Shown here: positions 45,345 through 55,240 of the stretch, piece after piece | Numbering within the stretch: position 1 is the stretch's first letter | Layout of the letters: the number at the start of each line of letters is the position of its first letter | Origin: Petaurus breviceps papuanus | Taxonomy: Eukaryota > Chordata > Mammalia > Diprotodontia > Petauridae | Assembly: GCA_028583685.1 (NCBI GenBank) | Contig: JAMXIF010000224.1 | Location: 925,448-989,447, forward strand | Direction of reading: 5' to 3' | DNA: 64,000 nt | Made by a program: the position numbers and the translations under genes | The notes under the pieces: generated by a model | Told to the model about the DNA's origin: nothing | Database searches by the model: none | Seen by the model: the letters and a program-made list of their open reading frames with translations, nothing else

Positions 45345-45765
45345 TGCTGGGACCCCAAGAATGTCAAGGCAGAGGAGCCTGGAATGAATTCACACACTCA
45401 AGCCTTCCCTTAGTCAAGTGGGAATAGATTTATTGTAATGCTTTAGCAAAAGCAGGCAAAGGCTCATGGAACCCACAAGACAGTTAGGATGGTGCTGGGG
45501 CTTATATGGAAAAGGGGCATGGGAGAGGAATGCCAGGGGTGCTATTAGGTAAGCTAAAGGGGTCCAGGGGTCTTTGGGAGCCATGGATGGGAAAGAGCAG
45601 GGAGTGTACCAGACATTGAGGGAGCTGTCAGAGGCATGGACCTTGGGGGATCTGGTGCCAAGAGAGTCCTTGGGCCAGCCAGGGACAAAAATCCTTGGGC
45701 CAGGCACCCCTCTGTCCTGATGAGAGAATGTGCTCTGCAACAAGAGCAGATTTTCTCATAGGACA
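45345..45765 (-). mobile_element. Solo LTR of an endogenous retrovirus, 421 bp
   Basis: On the minus strand the sequence runs from TG (45765) to CA (45345). A CCCC duplication lies on each side (45766-45769, 45341-45344). A TATAAG box is at 45506-45501 and an AATAAA signal at 45434-45429, the spacing expected of U3 and R. A 4-bp duplication suggests a class I (gammaretrovirus-like) origin, but four identical C bases are weak evidence. No internal retroviral sequence adjoins it. It is a fossil in the ENTHD1 intron, in the same orientation as the gene. Confidence 0.6.
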
Positions 45766-45774
45766 GGGGCCTAC

Positions 45775-45977
45775 TAAGAAATTGAGAGTGGGCCGCTAGA
45801 TGGTGCAGTGAATAGAGCACCAGCCTTGGAATCAGGAGGACCTGAGTTCAAATCCAGCCTCAAACACTTAACACAAAAAGTAGCCATGTGATCTTGGGCA
45901 AGTCACTTAGCCTCAATTGCCCTACCTTCCTCCCTCCAAAAAAAGCAAAGAGAAAAATCTAAAAAAAAAAAAAAAGG
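45775..45977 (+). repeat. tRNA-derived SINE
   Basis: 'gctagatggtgcagtgaata', 'gacctgagttcaaatccagc' and 'ttgggcaagtcacttagcct' with an A tail. The flanks GAAATTGAGAG/GGAATTGGGAG may be a decayed duplication. Confidence 0.88.
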
Positions 45978-46298
45978 AATTGGGAGGCTTCCAGAGACAT
46001 GATCTTAGGGCTGGGGCCCGAGCATCCTGTCACTACCTACTCCTTCCTCATTATTGTTCCTGCTCCAGTCATTTTCTTTAGACTGTGGATAAACGTCAGA
46101 AATCTAATTCCTTCATCCTGTTTCTTCATTTGAAGAAAAGTTATTGATCTGTTAAGGACTGGGCACAAATAATTAAAGTGCTAACTCTGTCTCTCATAAA
46201 AGAAAGCTATCATAAGCAACCACTCTCCATCAGTTCCTAGTTCAACTTATCCCGCCATATATAAATTGTTGGTAGGTCATATCAACTTTAACTGTTAC

Positions 46299-46647
46299 CT
46301 TGGTCTTTTCCAGCTTCATCTATGTGATGAAAATCCTTTAATGTCTGAATGTTAAAGAAGCCCTCTCGGCAAAGCTGAATGACTTTTTTGGATCCATTCT
46401 TGATAAGATAATCCATGAGTGTGAGGGACTTGTACACATGGCGCCAATTCTTCCCATGGTCATTTAGTCTCTGCCACAGCATGTTCATAATTTCTGAGAG
46501 AGACACTGTATTGAAGGTCAGGTCACTGATATCTAACATCAGAGAGCTCGAAGGACCCCAAGGGTCATTAGAAGTTGCTTCCCGGACTTTGACTTCTGCC
46601 TCTGAGTAATTTTTCACAAAGTTTTTCACTTGCCTCCTGAGTGCCAT
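46299..46647 (-). CDS. ENTHD1: ENTHD1 first coding exon: ENTH domain residues 1-117
   Basis: This exon encodes the N-terminal ENTH core of an epsin-family endocytic adaptor. The ENTH fold binds PtdIns(4,5)P2 at the plasma membrane. Seen: start MALRRQVKNF, then VREATSNDPWGPSSSLM, LNDHGKNWRHVYKSLTLMDY and a last part ending IDEAGKDQ. The residues that in epsin-1 contact PIP2 are all present: R5, K8, R22, N27, R60, K66, H70 and K73 (epsin numbering minus 3). Wording such as VKNFVKNYS and LMDYLIKNGSKKVI matches ENTHD1 as I remember it better than EPN1, EPN2 or EPN3. The exon ends CAAG|GTAACA after the first base of Gly117 (phase 1). The start ATG has G at +4 but T at -3, so its context is only moderate. 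No stop or frameshift is seen. The gene is weakly expressed and testis-biased in other mammals (general knowledge). The following intron is 24.1 kb. Confidence 0.95.
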
Positions 46648-46806
46648 GGATGAGACCCAATTGGAAGGAAAAGGGGAGGGGGGAGGAAGAAAATAGAAGG
46701 GGAGCAGAGTTGCTGTTCTGCAGGGACTCTGACAGCTAATGGGTTTCCTGATTTGCTACCCCCAAAAGCAACATATCAGTTTCCATCTTGCTGAGTTATC
46801 AAGTTC
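46648..46806 (-). other. ENTHD1: ENTHD1 5' UTR part of the first coding exon
   Basis: The exon extends upstream of the ATG to a strong splice acceptor. On the minus strand a pyrimidine-rich tract ending TTCTCTTTGCAG precedes GAACTTG at 46806. Nothing upstream extends the protein frame convincingly. The leader contains a short upstream ORF (listed separately) and a pyrimidine-rich stretch just before the start codon. An exon that begins with an acceptor implies at least one further non-coding exon upstream, to the right in this window. Confidence 0.8.
46736..46786 (-). other. Upstream ORF in the ENTHD1 leader
   Basis: Reading the minus strand, an ATG at 46786 sits in the context CAAGATGG, with A at -3 and G at +4. 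It opens a 16-codon frame (starting METDMLLLGV) that stops at TAG, 46738-46736, about 90 bases before the ENTHD1 start codon. This context is stronger than that of the main start. By the scanning model it would lower translation of the main frame, with reinitiation possible over the 90-base gap. Conservation is unknown to me. Confidence 0.5.
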
Positions 46807-49395
46807 CTGCAAAGAGAAGAATAGAAAATGTTATTTATACATTTGTTAAATGTACTTGTAGAAGATCCAGCCAGCATGAGAAATCCCAGTTTAGTTTCTA
46901 ATCTAGTCACTTAGCTGCCTTCGTCAGAATGAGGATGGGGACAGGGTATCTGTATGCTAGTTAACAGAATACAGGAAGTCTCTCTGGTCCTGAGTGCATC
47001 CACAGCAGGCCAACCAACCTCCATGGATGGAAGAAGGGTGACGGTACCCAAAGTTAGAGGAGCATTAAATATTAGGTCAAGTGGATAAATTGTCAGAGCT
47101 GACAATTAATGCTGAAGACATTTTGCCAGTATAGAAATAGCTAGAACAATTAAGATGGTTTAAAAAAAAAAAAGAGGGCTGACCTGGGCTAGGTGACCTG
47201 TGTTTGCATATCTGTATACCACATGACATTCAAATCAGATCAAATGGCTCTCATTTATTTTTTATTATTATTGATAGCATGTGTTTTTACATTCTCTTCA
47301 TTTACAAATATATCCTCCCACCCTTCCCCAGACTGCATTCCTCTTAATAAAAAATAAGAGAGGAAGGTGGTAACCAAGGCATCACCCAGGACTACTAGCA
47401 TGCACAATGTTCCACACCCACAGACCCCCGCCTCTCTAAAGAGGGAGGGAAGCTCACTTTGCTGTCTCCTAATGGGGACCAAGCTCGGTCATTCACATTG
47501 CACATTATTCAATTTCAGCTTTGTTTGTTTTTTTAAATCTCCACTTACATGATTTTGGTCACCAGCTCTCGGTTTCCTCTGGGAAGGAGGAAACCTTTGT
47601 GGAAGTACACAGCTGCCCCTCACAGCCTTGTGTTCTTTCTCAACCCAAAGGAGATCTGACACATTCCAATGGAGAACCTAATTCTGTTTTCCTCAACTGC
47701 AGGAAAAGGAGAAGAGGGAGCCAGTAGGGAATAGAAGAATCTCCCTAATAAACTGAAACCACAGTAGCATCTCTGAAGTGAGAAGTCTGTGCCTGTCGGG
47801 TTTCACGGTATGCCCACACGACAGCAGGCACATTTAGGTTCAGACATCAAAGGGTAGAGACCTTCCCAAACTTTAAATGATGCCTGTGAATTGTCAGTTC
47901 GCAGCTTTATGAAGTTCCCCCCCCCTTTCCTATTTTTCATTAGTTTGCATTAGGATGGGTCAGTCAGCTTGCAATTTCCCTAGTGAGTCACTGCTGAAGG
48001 ACGCCAAGATAGTGTATCAAATTGATTTCAAGCCCTGACAAGCACCCAGACCCAGCAAAGCTGAAACAATCTACAAACAGGCTTTAAAAGTAAAACTGCA
48101 GGAAGAATATTAGGATTTAGAGCAAATGTGTTTGTGCTGTCCATTCAGTTTCTTTTTGTTGTCTTTCTGACCCTGTCTTGGGCTTGACTGATTAATATGA
48201 ACGTTCAGAAAGGCTTGAACGTGAAGCAAAACCCCCAAACCGTTACCTCTTCGTGAGAGACAGAGAAAACAGAGAGATCTGTATGTAACCTTTCTTATCA
48301 GAGTAAGCACACCCTCAAATAAGCCGGACAGAAAAGGTATTGGTTTAATTAAGATCTCTCAGGGAAACTGTGACCACCCCTAGGAAAGTGCAGAGAAAGG
48401 GGTCTTGAGGAAGGCCTGGCTCTTTATTTTTACAGGTCTGCTTTTCTCTCATTTGCACTTCAGAAAGAGGCAGGTTTTATCTGTCTCATTCCTGCAGTGA
48501 AAACCCTGATTTCTAATGTGTTTCAATAAGCTATTAAAATTTTCAATCATGAAGGTTTTCTTTTTCCACTGTCTTTTTTTCTCTCTTCCGAATCTCACTT
48601 GATGCAGAGATGCACCGTGACATTGGAGATAGCAGTCAATATTGATCTGTTTCTTCACAAGTCTATTAAAAAACGCTGTTTGACTCATAGGCCGCTGAAG
48701 GGCAGCAGCTGGCATCAAAACGGTCTGCTTTCTTGTTTGGATAACCACCGATCTGCATTTCTGGGGGACAAGCCTGGCTTTTGGAGCTTTTTCCTGCATC
48801 CTACAATACATTCTGAGACGGGCTTTCTTAAAAATGCACATCCTCTCACAAAAAAACACTTCAACCAGCAATGCCAGGACTCTAGGCTTAATTGTCTCAA
48901 TGTATCTGACACAAGGTATTAGCTACCACACAGAAAAAACTCAACGCAATCCCAAACCAGGGGGAGAACAAGCAAGTCTGACAAAGGAAAACCATGTTCC
49001 CTGCTCATCAGGGGCAGCTTAAACAAAGAAGGACATTTTCCATTTTTCCTCATCCATTCAATCACTGGTCTTTTCTCGGGCCCCTAATAAGCGTTCATCT
49101 GATCAGTGCAAGTTGATTATGTATCACGGGAATCTTTCCCCCGAGAGCCGCTCAGTTGACAATCTCACTGAACAGCCTCGACATTGTAATGGGTTGACAT
49201 TTGAGACAAGATTAACAGCCCAGGGTGGGATTTTTTTCCATCCTCAGACCTCAGTTCTCAAGCTGCTGTATTCCTATGATGTCCATAGATTTACTAGTCC
49301 ATAAAATAGTGTTTTGTGGCACTAAACTGACTGCTCAACAGGCCAATTTTGGACCAGAAGATCGTAGATTTGAAGTGGGAAAGGACGTTAGGACG
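46807..49395. other. First intron of ENTHD1, poor in recognisable repeats
   Basis: The 3.7-kb intron between the CpG island and the first coding exon has no clear MIR, L2 or SINE over about 2.5 kb, unlike all surrounding sequence. 48449-48871 is open on the minus strand for 140 codons but has no recognisable domain. Segment 47240-47600 ('tttattattattgatagcat') may be an unclassified marsupial repeat. Confidence 0.4.
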
Positions 49396-49839
49396 CGCTT
49401 GGCCCAGACAGGCGGGACACTAGCTTAGAGGTCTGGCTTCAAATCCTGCGAGCGCCTGCTAACGCCACGAGAAAGAAAGGCCCCATATGAGAACGGGAGC
49501 CGGCCTGTCAGGCGGCGGAGTCCCTGCGGAATCAGCCGCGCAGGCGCACCACAGGGGCATCTGGCAGCGCAAGAGTCAGACTCGAAAGTGACGAGGAAAT
49601 TAACATGGGAGGACGCCGCCGGGCACAGCAACAAAGTAACAAAGTAACCGCTGCGCGACCTCAACAAGGCCCGGATGGAGAAGGGTGATGATGCGTGCCG
49701 AGGGCGGCTCAGCAGGGGGCCAGGCCCTGCAAGCTCTGGGGATTGGGGACAACGGGGCCTCCTAAAGCAGCACGAAGGGGCAGAAAGCCAGCGGAGGCAG
49801 GTTGGCAGGAGCCCGGCCAAGTGATAACAGAGCGCGGGC

Positions 49840-49985
49840 CGAGGCCGTGGGTTCGAGTTCTGCCACCGGTGCCTCCTGCGGGGTGGCCCTGTGCCAGTCC
49901 CTTCGCTGCCTCAGTTTCTCCCTCTGTGACGTACCGGGTTGGACTAGAGGCCCCCGCACTGGAGGACTTACGGGAGAAGGGTGAG
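49840..49985 (+). repeat. MIR copy inside the CpG island
   Basis: The core order is typical of MIR: 'gtgggttcgagttctgcc', then 'ccctgtgccagtcccttcgctgcctcagtttctcc', then 'gggttggactagaggcccc'. Several positions that are TG or CA in ordinary MIRs are CG here, as expected for an unmethylated island. Confidence 0.75.
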
Positions 49986-50109
49986 GGAACACAGACCAAA
50001 GTTTCGCAGTCACCGAGGGCACTGACGTCAGCCCTGCTTGCGGTTACACTAACCGAGAGCTAACGCGGAGGGAGACAAAGGTGGGGAAAGCAGCCCCTCC
50101 CCTGGCGCC

Positions 50110-50262
50110 AGCGGACGGTGCTCAGCCCAGGGCCTGGCATACCCGAGGTGCCTAATTAATGCTTGGGGGAGGGGCATTTATTAGGCGCCTCCTGTGTGCA
50201 GACATGGACTCAGGGCCAAGGACAGGCCCTGCCCTTAGAGATCCCCGGTCTAACGGTGGCGA
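50110..50262. repeat. Two L2 3' ends, head-on, in the CpG island
   Basis: 50110-50165 reads like the plus-strand L2 end ('cagggcctggcatacccgaggtgcctaattaatgctt'). 50170-50262 reads like the complement of the same end ('catttattaggcgcctcctgtgtgcagac', then 'aggccctgcccttagagat'). Confidence 0.6.
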
Positions 50263-50344
50263 CAAAGTGAAATGAGCCGCCTCGAGTGCCGGGGGGCTCA
50301 CTCCCTGGAGGGGCCTCTTTGGGACGCACAGGTCTGGGAGCCCC

Positions 50345-50390
50345 CGCCTGCCCTTTTACAGGAGGGGCAACTGAGGCCCACAGTGCCCCC
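50345..50390 (-). repeat. MIR core fragment in the CpG island
   Basis: 'cccttttacaggaggggcaactgaggccca' resembles the antisense MIR core. The flanks are too GC-rich to extend it. Confidence 0.4.
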
Positions 50391-50479
50391 CGGCTCCACT
50401 GCGGCCAGTGGCTGGGGCAGGCCCCTCCCTCACACCCCGGGACCCCCGGGTGCCCCCCCAGACCAGGCGGCCTAGTTAC

Positions 50480-50620
50480 CTGACCAAGAGCCGGAGCCGC
50501 AGCCGTTGGCAGCCCATTCCCTCCTAAATTCAAACAGTTGCCGCTCACGCCCAGGCACCTCGCCATCCTCCAATCAGAACAGAGCATGGCAGCTGAGGCC
50601 CGCCCACCTCTCCCTCCGGG
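50480..50620 (-). other. ENTHD1: Candidate non-coding first exon of ENTHD1
   Basis: On the minus strand CTCTTGGTCAG|GTAACTAG is a near-consensus donor inside the CpG island, 3.7 kb upstream of the acceptor at 46807. A GT-AG intron 46807-50479 would join it to the 5' UTR part of the first coding exon. The transcription start is not visible, so the right end is approximate. CCAAT motifs on the plus strand at 50570-50577 and 50694-50700 lie within and just upstream of the proposed exon. This is inference from splice signals and composition only. Confidence 0.45.
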
Positions 50621-51169
50621 AGCACGTGCTGCCCAGACCCCTGGCCTCAGCTTAGGGAGCAGAGGGAGGTCCCCCCGCCCACGGGCGCTGTAGCCAATCA
50701 ACAAGCACTGATGAGGCCCTTCTTCCCTCCTGCACCTGCTGCCACAAGAACCCGGGTTTTAGCCGGAGGGCAAGGTTCCCCCAGCTTTGGCTCCCCCAAA
50801 GTAACCGCAGAGTATCCTTGGAGCCTCGAGGCCTCTTAGCAGCTGGAAGAACCGAAGAGGCCTCCGCAGCAGGCGGTGGGGAAGCGGGCGACCTCCGGAC
50901 TCCATAAAAAGGGGGAGGGGGGCTGGGTGACCCCCCCACAATATTCCTAAGACGCCCACCCGAGTTATCTCACGTGGCAGAACCAGTGGACAGCAAGACA
51001 GAGAGATGGAGTTACCGGGAAGGGTCTGAGACCTTTCAAAGGGAGGTGCCAGGGTCTAGGAGATTAGCTTTGCTCACTTGGCCCCAAAGCTGGTCGAGGC
51101 GGATTTCATGTAGAGGCCAGGAAAAACTCACCAGCCTGAGAACGGTCCCAAAGTGCCTGCGGAGGCGCT

Positions 51170-51417
51170 GAGATCCCCCGCACTGAGCTCCGCTTGCCAT
51201 GTACGCTGTAGGAGGACGTGTCCTCTGCCACCAAGGGCTCGCCTAGCTGGCCACTTGGGTCCCCTCCAACTCCGAGATTCTGGGACTCCAGGGAGAATTG
51301 CTCCGAGGTTAAATAGAAGAGAGATTTTTTTTTTTTTACAACTTCACACTCCTCCGCAATTTACAAGCGGCCTACATCAGCCCCTGACCTTGGTGCTGAC
51401 CGAACCTCAAGGCAAAG
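51170..51417 (+). other. Possible divergent non-coding exon end (donor only)
   Basis: A plus-strand donor-like site, CAAAG|GTAGGTCC, closes at 51417 at the right edge of the CpG island. The left limit is arbitrary. No coding potential is recognised. The call rests on one splice motif. Confidence 0.15.
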
Positions 51418-51895
51418 GTAGGTCCTGCCAAGGGAGGAGGGAGAGAGAAGTCTGCAGCAGCGAAGGCCATTTGGAGACATCTCTTCCCCTTGGTCTCTGT
51501 TACTATTCTTATATTAGCATCTGCCAGCTGTTCAGTGACAACCCCAGAATGCCCTTGCATATTGGTTTTCTAATTTCACAGGCATCTAGATAATGATTGG
51601 AGCTACCTGGGCACTGTTCCCAGTGTGGCCCAGAGATAGGACTGAAGTCGCCTTCTCCTGGGTCAGAAAAGAAGGGCCCCAGAGCTGGGCTGGGGGCTTG
51701 GGCTGTCACATGGAACAGCTGGTAAGAGAAGCTGTTCCCCTCTTCTTCATCACTAGTCAGGGGAGCTTGGAACTTGCATCCAGAAGCTTCCTTGGCCCCA
51801 GGATTGTGTGAAGGCTGTCTGCTCTGTGTCTGCCCTCTTGCCCTCCATTAATGGCCAGCATTTTATCATTTATTTTAGATGGGAGGAGTATTTTA
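51255..51895. other. Unassigned sequence beside the CpG island
   Basis: A T run at 51329 is followed by 550 bases with no repeat core or exon that I can support. Confidence 0.4.
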
Positions 51896-51899
51896 ATTG

Positions 51900-52175
51900 A
51901 CTTATTCAATCGGCCCTACCCTTAGCCCTATGTCTCTACTCTCCCTCAGCCACACAGGGCGATGATCACACTCCTGACCTCACTGTCAGCCAAAAATCAC
52001 TTGTCCTCCATTTGCTTTGCATATATTTTGTGTTAACAGATCTGTGTACACAATATTTCTCCAAAATATAATCCGTTCTTTGAAGAGAAGAGCTCCTTCA
52101 TTTCTGTCAGTGTGTCCTCAATGCCTGGAACATCACAGGTGCTTAATAAATGCTTGATCAGTGAAAGGATATACT
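51900..52175 (+). repeat. L2 3' end
   Basis: 'caatgcctggaacatcacag' and 'gtgcttaataaatgcttgat' are the L2 terminal sequence. Confidence 0.8.
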
Positions 52176-52189
52176 GTATGATCAAGACC

Positions 52190-52835
52190 TTTGGAATCCG
52201 TTCTATGACCACAATCACCCATAATTCCCTCCTAAGCCTCTTCTGGTCTTTTTGTAGTCTGTCACTCATGACCTTCCATTTCCCACCTTGGCACAGGCTG
52301 CCCCAATGTCAGGAAGGTCCGCCCTCCTCTCCCCTCTTAGGATCCCTAACTTCCTCCAAAACTCTCCTTAAACACCTCGGTAATACAGGAACCCTCTACT
52401 GATTCCACCACCTTCACATACCACAGAGCTTGGTAGTGCTTCCTGTCAGTCCTGTCTGACTCTCTGTGACCCCATTGTGGCTCTTCTTGGCAGAGATCCT
52501 GGAGTGCTTGCCATTTCCTTCTCTAGTTCATTTTACAGATGAGGAAACAGAGGCCAACAGGGTGAAGTGACTCGTCCGAGGTCACATAGCTAGTAAGGTT
52601 CTGGTGAATTAGTCTTCCTGTTTCCAGACCCTGTGCTCTATCCACTACACCTCCTAGCTTCCGCTCACACAGAGCACCTTCCCCCAAAATAGATACATGT
52701 TGTCTTTCCTGATTGAATGTAAGCCCCCTGAGGACAGGAGCTATTTCATTTTTTTTTACTCTATATCCCTAGTGCCCAAGCACAAGGTTGGCATATGCTA
52801 AGTGTTGACTAAATGACTGATTGGTTGATCTCCAA
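52190..52835 (+). repeat. L2 3' end split by a Mar1 SINE
   Basis: 'ccacctcggtaatacaggaa'-type text precedes the SINE. 'gaatgtaagccccctgagga' and 'tatccctagtgcccaagcac' continue after it. Confidence 0.75.
52430..52668 (-). repeat. Mar1-type SINE
   Basis: 'tgactctctgtgaccccatt', 'gttcattttacagatgagga' and 'ctctatccactacacctcct' are in Mar1 antisense order. Confidence 0.9.
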
Positions 52836-53200
52836 CTACCCCACCCTACCTCTGCTCGGGTCTCACTTTCCTCTCTTTACAGCTCTGACCATCTAGCTGA
52901 CCAGTGTCCACATACTCGCCAGGGACACCTTTGCCCAACCCCCAACCCACATTCACTCCTCCCCTCCAAATTTTCCATTCTCTCTTGCATAATGTTGAAC
53001 GAAACTGGAGGAAGTCCTTAGGTCCCCTACGGATTTGTTATATAATCTCCTCTAGGCCTCTCCTGCTTTACAGAAATCCTTTTCTTTTGCCCTGATTGAC
53101 CCTCCTGCTCCCCACAGTGATTACTCCAGATTTTCTCTTCTCCTGTCAAGCCTCCCTCACTCCCTTTACTCTCTTTCCTACTTTAAAAAAACTTTGCCTC

Positions 53201-53354
53201 AGGGGTGGCCAGGTGGCTCAGCGACTAAGAGCACTGGCCCCAGTGTTGGGATGACCTGGGGATCAAATCTGGGCTCAGATACTTAGCACCACACCCAGAA
53301 ATAACTGGCCGTGTAACCTTGAGCAAGTTACTTAACCCCAATTGCTTAAAAAAA
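53201..53354 (+). repeat. Monomeric tRNA SINE like the second unit of the dimer, 16-bp TSD
   Basis: 'ggggtggccaggtggctcag', 'ggggatcaaatctgggctca' and 'ccacacccagaaataactgg' match the second unit of the dimeric SINEs. The duplication is A-rich, ending ACTTTGCCTC (53185-53200, 53355-53370). Confidence 0.9.
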
Positions 53355-53544
53355 AAAAAAACTTTGCCTCCTGTTTGACCAATCAAGGCCATCTCTCGAG
53401 GTCATTTTTCTCCCTACTCCCAACCTTAAAATACCTCTCCAGGCTCTCTTGTTGTTTGTTACTCTGAGGGTGAGGTGACCTTTCACCTAGCCAGGGTCAA
53501 TTCTTCACCTTATGCCCTCATTCCCACCTTCTCCTGTCTCTTCT

Positions 53545-53820
53545 GAGAACAAGGCTTCTCAAACTTTTTTGTGTCCTGGGTCCCTTGGGCAGTTTGGTGA
53601 CCCTTCTCAAAATAGCAATTTTCAATATGTAAAGTAAAATACGTAAGATTATTTTTTAAATATATTGAATTATTTAAATTTGAATTATCAAAATATTAGT
53701 TGGATTGAAACAAATACATTTGAATTGAATTATCAAAATATTTTTTAAAACAACACAAATTCATGTATCCCTTGAAATCTGTCCCTGGACTCTCCTGTGG
53801 ACCCATGTCTTAGACTTTAT
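53545..53820. repeat. Probable non-autonomous DNA transposon fossil
   Basis: 'cttttttgtgtcctgggtcc' at one end and a mirrored '..tggacccatgtctta' at the other enclose an A/T-rich core with 'gaattatcaaaatatt' twice. It resembles a widespread mammalian repeat ending 'gttaagaacccc', possibly hAT, recalled from memory. Confidence 0.4.
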
Positions 53821-54704
53821 TCCTTCAAAGAAAGGGTCCCTAAGGTTCCTTCTGCTAGAAACCTCTGATGCTATGATCCCTCTCTCATTCACCTTCAATC
53901 TCTCCTTAACTACCAGCTTGTTTCTCACTGCCTGAAAACATACACAGGTTCCATTCAACCTTAAATCTTCCTGTGACCTTGGAGGGCACACAAGCTGTCA
54001 TCCTCTATCTTTCCTCCATCTCACAGACAGATTTCTAGAGAAGTTTTCAGCACTCGTGACATTCTCTCCTGGGCACCCCTCTCACTTCTCAGCCCCTCTA
54101 GTCTGCCTTCGGCCCCTGCCCCATAACTCTTTCCAGGGTAATTAGTGATCTCTAAGTTGCTATATCCAGGGGTCCCCATTTTCCTTGACCTTTCTTCCCC
54201 TCTTCACACTTATAACTGCTCCCTTCCCCCCACCCAAGAACTCAGAGAGTCCTCAGCTTCCCGGAATTGCTCTCTCTCTGTTCTCCTCCACCCTTCTCTG
54301 CTTCCTTCCCCCCTCCCCCACCTCTCAACCTCTTTCTCAGGAACTGTGAAGGGTCTGGCAGTCTACTGATTATAGTTCCACTGAGAACCTGTGCCTAGGC
54401 CAAGACTCCCTTTTCTGGACAACACTCCTTTTCCATCCATCCATCCAGGTCATCCCCATCTGGTGTTCCTATCCCACTCCACCCTTCCCTTCCCTGTGCC
54501 TCTAAAACCTTGTTCTCTTATAAACAAACTACCCTTAAATCCACACTGACACCCTGGATGTTATTTTGTATTTGGTGCTCTTCCTATGTGACCCATAGCA
54601 ATTTTCCTGATGATTGTAAATTCCCCAAGGGCAGGGATTGTTGTATAAAGTGGTTGTTCTGACCTTACTCTCTCAGGTCTGTTACATCTTATTTCCCTTC
54701 CCAC

Positions 54705-55240
54705 AGGGTTCTCTGGAACCCTGAGGAGTTTGGGAAGTCTAGCTATCTGCCCTTGGCTCAACCCAATTGAGTTCCCCCAATTTTAGGGACCAAGGACCAG
54801 CACCCCGGTTTCATTTAACCCCTCTATATCAGGTTAGCTTTTATGAGCAGATATATACAGAAACATATACCAAGAACAAACATACAAGCACTTCCCCCAA
54901 TACCGCAGAGGCACAATCCCCTCCCCCTATGCCACCTATCTGGGGAAGGGTTGGTGGGTGCAGATAAGGGCTCAAGATTTAGCTCGGTTCCTATCTGATA
55001 ACATCAGTCCTACCAAGTTCAAATCCAAAGCCCAGCCAGGGTAGCACCCCCAGACCCATGCTTCTTAGGGTTTTGCTGTTGGGCTGCCTACAACACCCAG
55101 CCTGGCCTTCTGGATTCCCAGATGCTCAAGATCCTGGGCCAGAACTGAGACTCCTCCATTCCTTGAACCTAGAATAGAAGAGAAAGATCCAAAAGCTCTA
55201 TCCTGGGGCCACCTGGCCTGAGATGGGGAGGAACTGTCTC
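54705..55240. other. Unassigned intergenic sequence
   Basis: No repeat core is recognised. It contains several open frames of 60-70 codons without a product I know. Confidence 0.4.

Larger units (their letters stand above)
49400..51250. promoter_or_regulatory. CpG island, probable ENTHD1 promoter
   Basis: CpG dinucleotides and G+C are clearly denser here than anywhere else in the window, with many CG steps at 49.4-50.1 kb and 50.4-50.9 kb. The island includes CCAAT motifs (50570, 50694) and the candidate ENTHD1 exon. A plus-strand donor AAAG|GTAGGT at 51417 could belong to a divergent transcript. Open frames of up to 164 codons on both strands here are the usual result of high G+C and are not called genes. 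Parts of the island are recognisable old MIR and L2 sequence. Confidence 0.75.
52840..54700 (+). repeat. L2 LINE with a SINE and a DNA-transposon insertion
   Basis: Pyrimidine-rich L2 coding and UTR text ('ttgtaaattccccaagggca', 'gggattgttgtataaagtgg' at the end) surrounds the insertions at 53201-53354 and about 53545-53820. Confidence 0.55.

Noticed and set aside
50210-50704. 164-codon open frame in the CpG island
   Set aside because: High G+C lengthens random frames on all strands here. The product is Gly/Pro/Ala/Arg-rich with no domain, and the region overlaps the proposed ENTHD1 first exon.
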